From Rhyacophila brunnea (Eukaryota > Arthropoda > Insecta > Trichoptera > Rhyacophilidae): a DNA stretch of 64,000 nucleotides. The translations under genes and the position numbers were made by a program. Numbering within the stretch: position 1 is the stretch's first letter; every line of letters begins with the position of its first letter. Where the stretch lies: assembly GCA_022495005.1 (NCBI GenBank), contig JAGYXB010001581.1:1-64000 (forward strand), read 5' to 3'. This document shows positions 11,298 through 22,010 of the stretch, piece by piece. The notes under the pieces are model-generated. The model was not told the origin of the DNA. It saw only the letters and a program-made list of their open reading frames with translations, and did not search any database.

Positions 11298-12475
11298 TGT
11301 CATCATCATCATCACTAGCATGAATCTATTCACTGCTGGATGAAGGCCTTGCTAATCTCCAAGCTGATCCAACTTCTCTCGTTCCTGTGTGTTGCGTTGC
11401 CAAGTTTTTCCGCAGAACTTTATTATTTCATTGATCCAGCGGCCTTTAGGTCTACCTTGCGGATGTTTTTTACCTCTTGGATACCACTGGATGACTAAAT
11501 TTGTCCAACGATTGTCCTTTCTTCGAGCCATGTTCCAGCCTATTTCCATTTGAGGTTTTTAGCAAACTCTATCACATCATTAATCCTTGTCTGTTCCCTT
11601 ATCCACTCATTCCTTTTTTGTCCTTTTGCGTTATGCCCAGCATACACCTTTTCATACCACGTTGTGCTACTCTAAGTTTCTCGATCTCTCTTTTACTTAG
11701 GCTCAATGTTTCACACGCATGTGGTTACGGGAAGTACACACTGGTTGAACACTTTAGGCATTTTCGAAGAAATTATTCAGGCGGGCCAAAAGCACTCCAG
11801 CCTAGCTTTACTGTGCGAACAATTTCATCAAATATACATCCATCTATAGACACTTATTGTGCCAGATAGATAAAGTTTTTCACCTGTTCGAGCTGAATGC
11901 CATTGATGAAGATCTCTTTTTGGCCCGCAAAGCAGTTGAAAATGACTTTCTTCCCTGATACATTTATTTTCAAGCCTATTTTGTTGCTTACTCCAGCGTG
12001 TTACTGCATTCTGCTTTGGAGGTCTTCTGAGTCTTGCAAACTTCTATTTATTGTTATTGGCAATGCGTAGATGACTCACGTATTCTTCATTTATGGGGAT
12101 CCGTGTCATTCCAGATAAGTTGTCTAAATAAGTCTTCAAATGTAGCTGTAAATAGTTTAGGTGAGATTGTATCACCTTGTCGGACTCCTTTGCTAATAGG
12201 AAATGCGCGATGGTTTATGGAGATGTTGTTGCGCTACTGTATATTTTATTGAAAATATTTATATAGCGCCCGGGGATTCCTTGATTTCTGAGTGCATCGA
12301 GTATTGAAAATTTCTTTATGGAATCGAACGGTTTCTCATAGTCTATAAAACCCATGGATAGCAGCAGCTTGTATTCCTGTTACCGCTTTGATTTCTCTGA
12401 TGACTTGGATAATATGGTCCATAGTGCTGTTTCCTCCTCTAAAGCTCGTTCTCCTGGCTGGTTCTCGTCTAGTAC
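11298..12475 (-). mobile_element. RTE-like LINE, 5'-truncated and frameshifted
   Basis: Read on the minus strand, in order: SFRGGNSTMDHIIQVI (about 12460-12400), the RT core GVRQGDTISPKLFTATFEDL (about 12190-12120), a connection-like stretch, REIEKLRVAQRGMKRCMLGI (about 11700-11620), and a tail with RWTNLVIQWYPRGKKHPQGR at 11352-11549. Several frameshifts separate these blocks. The 3' end is a GATGATGATGATGA microsatellite (complement at 11299-11314), characteristic of RTE-type LINEs. The endonuclease half is absent. Confidence 0.85.
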
Positions 12476-12912
12476 ATATTGAAGACGGTTTGAGAGAATT
12501 TTATCTTAGTGGATTATTGGATTTGCATCCTTCTGCTTCTAAGGTAGGTATGGCATTTGCATCTTTATGCTATGCATATCTTGGACTAGGGCTTTCATCT
12601 CTCTGCCACTAATAGATAGAGCCAATGCAAACGTTTGACTGACAAAGCTCAGCGTACACTATTTATGTCGGATCTTAACAGCCTATCTTCCCTCTGCGCC
12701 ACTCTAGATAATATTTAGCAGCCTTTCAGGACACCGGAATTCAGTTGACTTGAAGAGTAGGCAAGCCGGGTTGAAATGCTCTTTTGGCATACGCAGCACG
12801 TAGCTGAGCCATATCCAACATCGCATCTTCACTTCAGTGTGATGAGTGGCTACGACTGACTTCTAGGAGATGAAAACTCAAGTTCTTAAGATTGTTTTAT
12901 TAATTTTTACAG
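12476..12912. other. Intron before the BESS-like terminal exon
   Basis: Holds the solo GGATTTGCATCC motif at about 12520. It may also include degraded LINE sequence around 12700-12850, which reads like shifted reverse-transcriptase-linker DNA, but I could not assign it. It ends with the acceptor TTTTTACAG. Confidence 0.4.
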
Positions 12913-13266
12913 GTACCTATTACTGCCTCACAGCAGACAGTCGAATCGACAGAAGCATCTGCAGAGGCATCTATAGAGGTCGTCTGTAGTATGCCGCGGC
13001 CTTCAACTAAAAGAAGAAGGATCCGTACTACACCCGACGTGGGTGAAATGTGTGCCTCAGCAATGGCAACCCTCCAAAGCGTGAAAGATATGCGTAACAT
13101 TCCAGGTCACCCCATCGAAGCATATCCCGACCATAAGGATTTCTGTGTAATGGTGGCAAAACAATTAACTGAGAGAATGACACCCTTCAATGCACAAAAG
13201 TGTCGCCGTGCAGTTAGCGAATTATTATTTTTATACGACATAGATAATCCGGAGAATAAAAGCTGA
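12913..13266 (+). CDS. Terminal exon with BESS-like protein-interaction motif
   Basis: TTTTTACAG precedes 117 codons and a TGA stop. The phase-0 start agrees with every upstream exon of this gene. The peptide has an acidic/Ser-Thr start, a basic patch PRPSTKRRRIR that could act as a nuclear localisation signal, and a C-terminal segment DHKDFCVMVAKQLTERM followed by FNAQKCRRAVSELLFLYDI. The spacing of hydrophobic and basic residues matches BESS motifs of insect MADF-BESS regulators, which mediate self- and partner-association. No MADF domain is visible upstream. Joined with exons at 1034, 1431, 2866, 3918 and 6140 it would give about 345 residues. That joining is inferred from phase and strand, not from transcript evidence. 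Confidence 0.65.
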   Translation, partial: VPITASQQTVESTEASAEASIEVVCSMPRPSTKRRRIRTTPDVGEMCASAMATLQSVKDMRNIPGHPIEAYPDHKDFCVMVAKQLTERMTPFNAQKCRRAVSELLFLYDIDNPENKS

Positions 13267-13420
13267 ATTTGAAGTGACAGCGAATATAATATATGTAAAT
13301 TTCATTTAAATTGACCGACATTGTCCTTCACGATTCATTATATTAATTTATGTTGTGAACGTCTTAAATTAATAATTACTAAGTTTCACTTCATCAAATA
13401 AATAAAATTTGCACTTAAGT

Positions 13421-13557
13421 GTTCTTACTTATTTGCTCTAAATCTATATTTTCACAATAGCCTAATATTTATAATGCTCTATTTTTATTCTAATATTTAG
13501 CATTATAAATATTAAGCCATTGTGAAAATATAGACTTAAGAGCAAATAAGTAATAAC
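13421..13557. repeat. Long palindrome (about 58-bp arms)
   Basis: GTTCTTACTTATTTGCTCT at the left end is matched by AGAGCAAATAAGTAATAAC at the right, and the arms stay paired through the TATTTTCACAATAG segment and a central TTTATAATGCT/AGCATTATAAA. It sits just 3' of the BESS-like exon and its AATAAATAAAA signal, and just 5' of mariner copy B. It is probably a foldback or MITE insertion. Confidence 0.8.
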
Positions 13558-13576
13558 TCGAGTACCTATTCACATT

Positions 13577-14751
13577 AGGTCGGGTTGTTGTGTGTTTCTC
13601 GTACATTTAAAAAAAAAATTTGCTTGTGGAAAATGGAAAATGGAGAAAATTGAGTTTAGAGCTGTTATTAAACATTTTAATATAAAAGGGTTAACAGCAA
13701 AGGAAATAAAAAATGAGTTGGATTTAGTTCACGGCATATCTGTTCCTTCACTTGCAACTATTTATAACTGGTTAAATGAATTTAAACGTGGTCGTACATC
13801 AACAAAGGATGAACCACGCTCAGGACGTCCTGTAGAGGTGACTACACCAGAAATGATCAATAAAATCCACGATATGGTGTTAAGTGACCGAAGATTAAAG
13901 TTGAGTGAGATAATTGAGGTTACAGGGATCTCAAAAGGTAGCGTCATTTCTATTTTACATGACAAATTGGGCATGAAAAATATTTCTGCAAGATGGGTGC
14001 CGCGTTTGCTCACAGTCGACAATAAACGCAATAGGGTGGTGGCCTCTAAAGCCCTGTTGTCGCTCATGCAACGCAATCCGGATGAATTTTTTCGTCGCTT
14101 TGTGACTGTAGATGAAACATGGATACACCACTATACTCCCGAGACGAAAGAACAGTCAAAGCAGTGGATTGCGAAGGCAAACCATGTCCAAAGAAGGCGA
14201 AAACCGTAAAATCAGCTGGTAAGGTTATGGCTACTGTATTTTGGGATGCACGTGAAATTATTTTCGTTGACTATTTGGAAAAAGGAAAAACAATAACAGG
14301 GGATTATTATGCATCTTTATTGGACCAGCTAAAAAACAAAATTGAAGAAAAACGGCCTCATTTAAACAGGAAAAAAATCCTCTTTCATCAGGACAATGCC
14401 CGTGTTCACACATGTTTACGATCAATGGCTAAAATTGAAGAATTGAAGTTCGAATTGGTCGACCACCCACCGTATTCGCCAGATTTAGCCCCAGTGACTT
14501 TTTCCTTTTCCCAAACTTAAAAAAATGGCTAAGTGGACAACGTTTTTTTTCAAATGAAGAAGTCATCGATCGGACAAATGCTTATTTTGAGGACCTTCCG
14601 AAAACTTATTTTTCTGACGGTTTAAAAAAAATTGAGAAACGTCTAACCAAGTGTATTGAGCTCCAAGGAGATTATGTTGAGAAATAAAAAAAAATACAAA
14701 AATAAAAACTGTTTTAATGCTTTTTTCTAAGGAATTATTGACCCACCCTCG
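13577..14751 (+). mobile_element. Mariner element, copy B, 5'-truncated
   Basis: The right terminus ATTGACCCACCCTCG is followed by TA at 14752-14753. The left side starts only at GGTCGGGTTGTTG, lacking the first 120 or so bases (including the left terminus) seen in copies at 4202 and 35836. Without one terminus it cannot transpose by itself. Confidence 0.93.
13640..14687 (+). pseudogene. Mariner transposase, frameshifted (copy B)
   Basis: The first frame (from the ATG at 13640) runs through the helix-turn-helix region to VDETWIHHY and shifts near 14200. The second frame carries VMATVFWDAR and the HQDNARVHT Asp. It shifts again at about 14490, where one C is missing before the third catalytic Asp. 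Stop at 14685-14687. This copy has the fewest lesions, only two frameshifts, and so is the best guide to the ancestral protein. Confidence 0.9.
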
Positions 14752-14801
14752 TATTATAATATTTGAGGCTTTCAGGGTTGTTTTTTTTATCATAGTGGAT
14801 T

Positions 14802-14949
14802 TTTGGGTTTCCACCGTGTGTCCTTCTTCCTTCTTTAATCGACGTTTCGAGCTCGTTGCAGAGGCCATTATCATATCATCTCTTGATAGTGACCTCTGCC
14901 CCGAGTCCAAAACGTCGAGTAAAGAAGGAAGACACGCTGGAAACCCAAT
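14802..14949. repeat. Foldback element interrupting a finger exon
   Basis: TTTTGGGTTTCC...TCCTTCTT on the left pairs with AAGAAGGA...GGAAACCCAA on the right. The loop holds an imperfect GCAGAGGCC...GACCTCTGC hairpin. It lies exactly where the minus-strand exon 15155-14960 loses homology to its paralogues, so its insertion, or a deletion at it, probably truncated that exon. Confidence 0.75.
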
Positions 14950-14959
14950 AATCTACTGT

Positions 14960-15155
14960 TGCAAATCAAATTACGTGAGAAATGTATTACCCTTGTCAGA
15001 ATAAGACGAAGTTCCTTCGGAGTATTTTGTTTTAAAATTTCTCTTTTAATGTTTTCTTCGTCTATCGTCACTTCTGAATACTGCATCATTCGATCTTGGA
15101 TTCCATCAGGCGAGGATTGTCTACTACTATCGGAATCGTGATTCCATGTAGAAAC
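14960..15155 (-). pseudogene. Truncated pre-finger exon of the minus-strand family gene
   Basis: TTTTCTAG precedes a frame that begins VSTWNHDSDSS and continues MQYSEVTIDEENIKREIL. It ends at NLICNS, where homology to the exons at 19445 and 55269 would continue into the first C2H2 finger. Only the first cysteine region remains before the foldback element, so no finger array follows. It carries one I-K-R-E motif. Confidence 0.6.
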
Positions 15156-16691
15156 CTAGAAAACAAAATTATCGTTACACTATAAATTCTAAATTATGTT
15201 TTATACTATTCCGTTTAAAATATATTTTTTCAACGTTTTTGCTTTTGAGCATCTTCAGGCATCAAGGCTTCAGTTGAGGCATGGTCTAAAAAGATCGTCA
15301 CTAGGTGATGCGCGGATTATGCAAATGACGCGAGCCGAACGAAATATAATTTGTCATAAAAATTCAACACGCGTCCATTTAATGTTATTTTATTGTTAAA
15401 TTAGAAATAATAATAGTATATTCATTGACATGTTTTCTTTTTCAAGTAAATGGGTAACTTCTAAAGGATTCAAGGTCTGTACTATTCCATTTAAGTCGTT
15501 TTATTACGACCCGGGTTTCGCCTTTCGGCATTTTCAGGCGTGGTGTAGACTCACCAAGGGTTAACATAAAAAACGACTTAATGTGACTTAATATATGAAT
15601 TTTAATTCAAATTCCATCAAGTACCTTCGGTCGATAGTAATAATATTATCAATGGGAAACGTTTTTTAGTCATCTTTACACGATTTAAGAATTTCCGACG
15701 CTATCACAAAACCAATTGACGTGCTTACACCTCAACTGTCGATCTCCGATTGGCGAAGAGTAAAAAATTTCGTCCTACATACTGTTGACAATTATTTGCC
15801 GTTTCACTTATGTATGCTCTTAAGTAAAGAAATGAGAGTTAAAATGACGATAAGAAATGATAATAGTATGACACGACCCCGGACGTCAGCCTTATGCTGA
15901 CGCTCACTATAAATCAGTAGGCGACGTAACCACATACCCCGGTCACATAGTGAACCGGGAAAACAAATTGTATGCGCCGATCTGTTGACGAACTGAGATG
16001 AAAATGTCCAGATAAAAGTCCCACTGGGTACAATAGCGAATCCGTCAGGTGAACCGTGGAAGATATGAAAGTCGGCCATGAGTGCTTTAAAAGGTATATG
16101 TTATAATGTAATATAATGTATAAAACTGTATATGTTAGAACGTAAGAATTACATATAACTTGATCCGCTTATTAAGGCGATGTCTTTACCTACCAGAGGC
16201 ACCTTAGGAAAAATACGAAGCTTGCAAATTGAGACATTTTCTTGATAATTTACAATTCCAGCTATGTTAATTAATAAATATGTATTTAAAAACTTTAAAA
16301 AGAAAAATATTTTTTATTTTAAGTCAAAGATAAACTTACAATTCTAAAAAGTGTCATAAAATGTGAATTTGTTGAATTAGACCCCATCTTATTATTACTC
16401 ATATTTATTATTAAAATTCAGTTTATTAAGTTTTCTAAGCAACGCTAAGAGATTTATTTCTGTATTTCGTATTTCTCCCGGCAGATTCGCAACTATCGTT
16501 TTACTGCGCATGAGCCCCGCTATAAAATATGCTCTTGTACGATAATACGTGTTACCACGTCCATTTTCTTGTTATGGCCGCGATTATACGTACTGTCAGC
16601 AGTAAATCCATGCACGTGTTTACGGGGTATACTCTATCATATCACAATTATTACACAGTAATAAATAAATAAATATTATAAACGTTCCTAC
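15156..16691. other. Intron with several foldback fragments
   Basis: At about 15489-15590 an imperfect hairpin (TAAGTCGTTTTATT paired with ATAAAAAACGACTTA) encloses GACCCGGGTTTCGCC. The same repeat family forms the cleaner palindrome at 19665-19822. A related piece starts at about 15196 (TTTTATACTATTCCG). The segment at about 16460-16640 is duplicated at 19955-20190. No coding sequence recognised. Confidence 0.55.
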
Positions 16692-16844
16692 CTGTTCTAT
16701 TGGCTTGCATTCGGAATATGAGCAACCCGGTTGTGAATCTTCATATTTGATTTGGCATTGTGTGTCTTCTATAAATTCGTCCTTCGAATCAACTAGTTGA
16801 GGATCTGTCTCAGACTTTAGACTAGCAAGGTTAATGTCAGGCCA
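16692..16844 (-). CDS. Y-type exon of the minus-strand family gene
   Basis: On the minus strand an acceptor TAG is followed by 51 codons that end CAG|GTAGGA. The peptide begins WPDINLASLKSETDPQLVD and ends DSQPGCSYSECKPIEQ, aligning with the plus-strand exon at 53766 and with Y/Y'. It has one L-K-S-E motif and is phase 0 at both ends. It belongs to the same minus-strand gene as exons at 19445 and 20872, but their order (finger exon before Y exon) differs from the intact gene at 53-56 kb, so two overlapping paralogues are possible. Confidence 0.7.
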
Positions 16845-16929
16845 CTAAAAACAAGAATAAAATTCAATTGCCTTTATTTTAATACGAGGGAGTTGCTTTT
16901 GTTTATAACCACAATGGTATTGAATCGAG

Positions 16930-17010
16930 AGAAGAAAAAAGTGGATTTGGGACTAGGAGAGGCCTTCATCTAACAAGCAGTGGATCAATTTCAGCGAATG
17001 ATGAGGGTAA
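16930..17010 (+). mobile_element. LINE 3'-tail remnant
   Basis: GAGGCCTTCATCTAACAAGC followed by AGTGGATC and, further on, GAATGATGAGGG matches the tail of the minus-strand RTE-like LINE at 11298-11370 (AAGGCCTTCATCCAGCAGTG followed by a GATGATG run). No coding part remains. Confidence 0.5.
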
Positions 17011-17065
17011 CGATATGTAGCTATCAAACTAGTAGATACTATGGATACTTGGATACTTGCCAGAT

Positions 17066-17130
17066 GCAGGATTCGAATCTGGGACCCACAGCGTTATAGT
17101 TCTACGCTTAAGCCGCGCAGCCACCGTGGG
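17066..17130 (-). mobile_element. tRNA-like SINE head, copy 1
   Basis: Read on the minus strand it begins CCCACGGTGGCTGCGCGGCT (A-box-like) and contains AGATTCGAATCCTGC (B-box-like). Together these are an RNA polymerase III internal promoter in tRNA spacing. The D-arm does not fold well and a related copy exists at 20427-20480, so a SINE is preferred over a functional tRNA gene. Confidence 0.5.
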
Positions 17131-17280
17131 TATCTAATTGTGGGTACTTTATTAACTTTATAAAATATTGGCGACAAAATAAGGACAAGTAAAACAGTTT
17201 TGAAAAGCAAATTAGATAATATACATCGTAAAGTATGTAATGGCGTCATCTGACATGTCAATAGCACAGAACAGATTAAA

Positions 17281-17625
17281 GTGTCAATTACATTGAGCTT
17301 CTTTACGAGCTGTTTGTTGGCGAATTTAAAAACGGGCGATTCAGCTACTGCGATTTTATGATTACACACAAAACTTTCCATTCGCTGAGAAGCCACAAAC
17401 CAGCGACTATTTTGACAGAAAGTAGTTCGTTTTTTTACCGGGAGGTTGCTACTGCGCAGACGCAGTAGGCCCACACGCCGGCGTGTAGCGTGTAAAGTTG
17501 ACCGGCTTTCAACTTTTTTCAGTAGAGTGTTTACAATCTGCTTGTTAGCTTGTTCGATGATTATACTGGGCGACTTTACAGGCAGATTGTAAACAGCTTG
17601 TAAAGAAGCTCAATGTGATTGACGC
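17281..17625. repeat. GCGTCAATTACATTGAGC foldback MITE, copy 1
   Basis: Ends GTGTCAATTACATTGAGC and its complement CTCAATGTGATTGACGC enclose about 345 bp including the GCACACGCCGGCGTGT-like palindrome. Flanks TTAAA and TTAAG suggest a 5-bp target duplication. Same family, opposite orientation, at 18401. Non-coding. Confidence 0.85.
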
Positions 17626-17630
17626 TTAAG

Positions 17631-18400
17631 ACATAATTCAGACAGGCTATATCTCAATTTATTACATTTTGAAGAAGGAATTTGAATGTGTGACCTGCAA
17701 AAATGAAAAACACATTAATGATGAAAAATAGTGTGTGTTGCAATTTGAACGATCGTCAGTGCATAAACGGAGAGCAGTTGTCAGAACGAAGGGCAAGCTT
17801 AGAATAACGTGTTAACGTTATCTTATATTCTTCTACATCCAAGATAGGTTGCCTGTTATTCTACACCCGTTAGGTATATCAGTCCCATTAATTCTATGTT
17901 CCCTGGTCTAGGCTGTAAAATAATCAATCAATGCTGTTTAAATATGAGACGGTGACATACGAAGTTAGTGAAGAGGCTATAATTAGTTGTTGTCAAAGCC
18001 TCTGTAACCACTGTCAAAAAAAGAATGTAACCAAAGCCACATGAGTGGAAAGAGATGGATGATCATTTTATTCAGCATTAAGTTTATTATGATATATAGG
18101 GTATAAATATGAATTACAGTGAAACTAGTGACATAGGTAAATAAAGTAACATGTGATTACAACATATATTAATTGGTTGGGCCAATTATGGTGGCTCCAT
18201 GTTTCCCTATACTTCCCTCCACCGCAAATCCCAGCTATTATCAGATATTGAATAACATTCAGTTACCTCATGACAACGGGCGCGTGTAGGCTTATTACAA
18301 CTATACCGTCGTTTATTGAGTAATTTAAACATACAGACTGATTAAAAAATAAAGTGCATACAACGAGCGTGTCCAGTGCAACCGTCGTGGAAGCCATAAA
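17631..18400. other. No feature recognised between two MITEs
   Basis: Non-coding DNA of ordinary composition. I see no open frame with recognisable content. Confidence 0.45.
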
Positions 18401-18768
18401 GCGTCAATTACATTGAGCTTCTTTATGAGCTGTTTATTGGCGAATTTACAATTTGCCTGTAAACTCGCCCAGTGTAATCATCGAATAAGCTAATAAGCAG
18501 GTTGTAAACACTCTACCGAAAAAAGTTGAAAGCCGGCCAACTTTATACGCTACACGCCGGCGTGTGGGCCTACTGCGTCTGCGCAGTAGAGAGCAGTACC
18601 AACCTCCCGGTAAAAAAACGAACTATATTCCGTCAAAATAGTCCCTAGCTTGTGACTTCTCAGCGAATGGAAAGTTTTGTGTGTAATTATCAAATCGTAG
18701 TAGCTGAATCGCCCGCTTTTAAATTCGCATAATAAACAGCTCGTAAAGAAGCTCAATGTAATTGACGC
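18401..18768. repeat. GCGTCAATTACATTGAGC foldback MITE, copy 2
   Basis: Perfect terminal GCGTCAATTACATTGAGCTT and its complement bound 368 bp. The flanks at 18396-18400 and 18769-18773 are both ATAAA, a clean 5-bp target duplication that fixes the borders for the whole family. Contains ACACGCCGGCGTGTG and CTGCGTCTGCGCAG palindromic cores. Confidence 0.9.
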
Positions 18769-19124
18769 ATAAATCCAACCGAGTCTCCGTGCAAACTCCG
18801 TCAATTAGACCACCTGTGTCGTGTTAGCGGCACAGCGTGTATCCTTATTTAGCATAAATTCATCAAAAGTATACTGTGCTAGGACGAGAGAGCACGCACC
18901 AAGGATCAACTTTAACCAGACCACAGAACATCGTAAGAGGTCAGTGTTTGGCATCCTACGTGTAACCGCCCCCTCTCAGCATCCTCATCCACCATCACAG
19001 TCATTCCACTAATCAATCACAGTCCACTATGAAAAACGCAACCATATATATTTCATTCAATTCCGAAGTGTTTGAATTAACAAATATGTAGTAGGTGGCA
19101 ATAACACATGAGAATGGAACGTAC

Positions 19125-19445
19125 CTGTGAATCGTTAGTAAACATTGACGAATCCGAGCATTCACCGAGGTCTTGGAAGGCTTGTGCTCGAAGGAGATCC
19201 ACTTCATTATCACTCAGAGATACGTCATGCATACACTTGTGATCGATCAGAATCTTTTTTGAAGAGAAAAATGCATAACATACATCGCATACAAAATTAT
19301 TGCGATAAAAGGAAGCTCTTGTCAATTTTAAACAGATTTCTTTTTCGGAAGCATTCACTATTTCCTGCTTAGTGTCATGTTCGTGTATTATAATTTCACC
19401 GTACGGCATTGCGGCTTGCATCTCAGGAATGTCGTTTGCTTCGTG
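19125..19445 (-). CDS. Single C2H2-finger exon of the minus-strand family gene
   Basis: TTTTTTCAG precedes 107 codons ending CAG|GTACGT, phase 0 on both sides. The peptide has HEHDTKQEIVNASEK (T-K-Q-E), then one finger FVCDVCYAFFSSKKILIDHK with C-x2-C-x12-H-x3-H spacing, then an acidic tail. It aligns with the start of the finger exon at 55269, up to and including that exon's first degenerate finger, but then splices out instead of entering a finger array. A single finger rarely gives sequence-specific binding alone, so the product may act with other domains. Confidence 0.75.
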
Positions 19446-20426
19446 CTGAAAAAAATGAAAAGAATGCTCCTTGAATTATTTTCTTATGAATATTGTAGAT
19501 ATAAATTTCTATAATGAATGAGCTGATATCTTTACCTGGTATCAGAAAAGGTTATCTTCAATATACCTACCTATAATATGTCAGCAGTTTTACAGTACTC
19601 TTTGTCAACATTACTTGTTAGCAAGCATCAAGACTAATATTAATACTATCGACCGAAGGCACTTGGATTTAGGTTTTGTACTATTCCTTTTTAGTCTTTT
19701 TTTGCGACCCGGTCAGTGTGTATTTATCTTTTGGTGAGTACACATAGTGCCTAAAGATGCCAATAGGCGAAACCCGGGTCGCAAAAAACGGCTCAAATAG
19801 ATAAGTACAAAAACCTAAATCCATTAGAATTTGTTACCAAATAACTGTTCACCATCCCCGGTAACCATAACACACAATAATGGTACTTATGGCAATATTG
19901 CAGATAGTTTTATGTATCGCGGTGTGAAAAATGGTAAACGTCAAAATGCTCTTCGCGGTGTTGTTAGTTTTCCGGCAGGTTAACCACTGTCGTTCTATTG
20001 CGAAAGCGCAAAATTCGCATAAGTTCGAACGGTCGCGTGAAAATTTAGAAGCTGCTGAATTTTTTTAATATTAAATATGTACTTATAGAATCTTGCAACT
20101 TGCACGATAAGATGGTTTGGTATGGCCGCGATAATACGTACGACCTGCAGTAAATCCATGCACGTGTAAACGGGGTATAATAATTTCACTGAACCCGTTA
20201 TTTTTTGATTACAGTGACACTTAACTACAACAACGATTTGGATTAGGTAATATGAATAGAATGTTCCAGTAAACATTTATGGTTATTTAACAACTCATTT
20301 CTGGCGAGTTGACGTTTTATATATTTCAGCAAGCATCTGACCATCCATTGACCATCAAAGTCAAAATGATAAATGTAAAAAACACGACCTAACCTAAAAA
20401 CTATATTCAGTTATTATTTTCATAAG
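19446..20426. other. Intron with palindrome and segmental duplicate
   Basis: Contains the 19665-19822 foldback and a segment at 19955-20190 that duplicates 16460-16640. The shared strings include TATGGCCGCGAT and AGTAAATCCATGCACGTGT. Confidence 0.55.
19665..19822. repeat. Foldback element with GCGACCCGG core arms
   Basis: GGATTTAGGTTTTGTACTAT at the left is matched by complementary GTACAAAAACCTAAATCC at the right. Inside are TTTTTTGCGACCCGG and CCGGGTCGCAAAAAA. The loop is about 70 bp. Related to the 15489-15590 hairpin. Non-coding. Confidence 0.8.
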
Positions 20427-20480
20427 CCGGGACCCACAACATTATAAACCGATGCGTAAGCCTCTCGGTCATCGTTGGGT
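20427..20480 (-). mobile_element. tRNA-like SINE head, copy 2
   Basis: On the minus strand CCCAACGATGACCGAGAGGC and GTTGTGGGTCCCGGCTTA align with the 17066-17130 copy. The B-box end is lost. Supports a dispersed SINE family. Confidence 0.45.
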
Positions 20481-20871
20481 GCCACGAAGCATTGATTTTA
20501 TTTTCTACATTTAAAATAAAAGAATTCGACAATTAAATGTGTGTCCTTGTACCTAGACGACGGGCTATATCGCAGGCTAGAATTTCATGATACTCATCCC
20601 AAGTTGACATTTCAGTCAATGAGTTGCTGTTTTAGAGACAAAGTATTATTGAATTAAATTTAAGATACTGGCAAAACTGACGATTAGTTGGGAATCGCTT
20701 CCTCGTAAAATATCTGTCAAATCGTTTAAATTGAACCATCCGAATTCATTGGTGTGTTGTAAATGGTGGTGAAATGCGATGAAATATACCTACAATAAAA
20801 ACGAACTAACGTCTACATACGTTCTACAATTTTATTATTAACAATTAAGGAACCTATATGCAAAAAATAAC

Positions 20872-21003
20872 CTCAAAAATGCAAGCGGCTTCGTCAGCAT
20901 TCTCCTGCTTTGTATTGGTGTTGGCGCCTGGTTTTGGTTTGGTTGTATTTTTCACATTCGAGCAATAATTACTATCTTTTATATAAGATTCGAGGTCACA
21001 TAT
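20872..21003 (-). pseudogene. Larger 3' part of a family first exon, split by a transposon
   Basis: Read on the minus strand this is ICDLESYIKDSNYCSNVKN onward to AACIFE|GTTATT, closely matching the intact first exon at 52390-52247. Its start codon and first six codons lie 3.7 kb away at 24760-24743, beyond the inserted element. Ignoring the insert and one copy of the ATAT duplication, the two parts join in frame to a 50-codon exon beginning MDVKSD. The downstream intron (20500-20870) also aligns with 51710-52240, confirming paralogy. Confidence 0.85.
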
Positions 21004-21549
21004 CGTCGCCGTAGATGTCAAGGGAGTCAAGCCACACATTTGGCGAAAATGAGTTAAGTACACAAAAGCATTTTAAAACCATCAAAGATGCCGTGGTCAA
21101 TGGATTTGAGCCACAAAAAGCCCTATGTATGAGTATTTTGTAAATTGCCAATAGACCTAGCACACATACATTAAAGTAGTCAATGACGACAAGCCGCATA
21201 AGTCTTTTGACTTCCGAATAATTTCACATGATTATGTGACTTAACGCTGTTGACCACTGGGACTTCCCGCTCAATCTGTGGCCCGGTACGCACGCCTCGG
21301 CTCACATTCGACAAAGATTTATAGTGTTGTCTTGCTCTAACTCAGCATAAGAAACAGAGAAAACAGAGTTTAGCGAGTCGGGTTATTCACGCCAGCACCT
21401 GTATCGTGTCATATTATTCATACTAACATTGCGGTTGGTTTATTTGGTGATCTTTTTTCTTTGGGTTTGCGACTGTAAGCATTTTTATTCAGTGTATTTA
21501 GTGTGATTGTTGTATTCAGTTGTGATTCAGTGAGAAAAGGTGATAAACA

Positions 21550-21619
21550 ATGAACTATTCACGTGGGAGACTAATGGTTGCAGCCGTTTTAAATTCTACT
21601 AATCAACATACCCGTAAAG
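21550..21619 (+). CDS. Exon 1 of the transposon-borne DUF7869-like gene
   Basis: ATG at 21550 starts MNYSRGRLMVAAVLNSTNQ. The exon is 70 bases and ends AAAG|GTAAGT in phase 1. This ATG is chosen because exon 2 (21739) and exon 3 (22011) both accept a phase-1 junction and each completes an Asp codon. No targeting signal is apparent. Confidence 0.65.
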
Positions 21620-21738
21620 GTAAGTGTCGATGAAATATTGAGCTAAAAACACTTACTAGTTAAAAATGTTGATTCAGGCTGCTTTGACAGCAATGAGTAA
21701 TGTGTGCGCAAGCTGTATTAGTTTTATTTATTTTACAG

Positions 21739-21867
21739 ACTCTCACGGGAATGCCGTACAAGCTGGATGTGCAGACCTCGAGCTGAATATGCAAGCTCCG
21801 GACAAGATTGCTGGTCCAGCCATATATACAGAGCTCCAAAATGTCTCTCCAAGCACACACGTGGGAG
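21739..21867 (+). CDS. Exon 2 of the transposon-borne DUF7869-like gene
   Basis: TTTTACAG precedes 129 bases coding for DSHGNAVQAGCADLELN and onward to STHVG. The donor GAG|GTCAAT is weak (C at +3) but keeps phase 1 into exon 3. The segment is low in hydrophobic residues and probably an unstructured N-terminal arm. Confidence 0.6.
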
Positions 21868-22010
21868 GTCAATATTTTAATTTGTTGGTTATCAATAATT
21901 GTTGGTTTGATTAAAACCTGTGACCATCAGAGAGTCATTTGCTAATAACAAATTATTAATATTTACCTTGGTAGTTTCAAAGAAATAAACTACTTTGTTT
22001 TGTTTTACAG

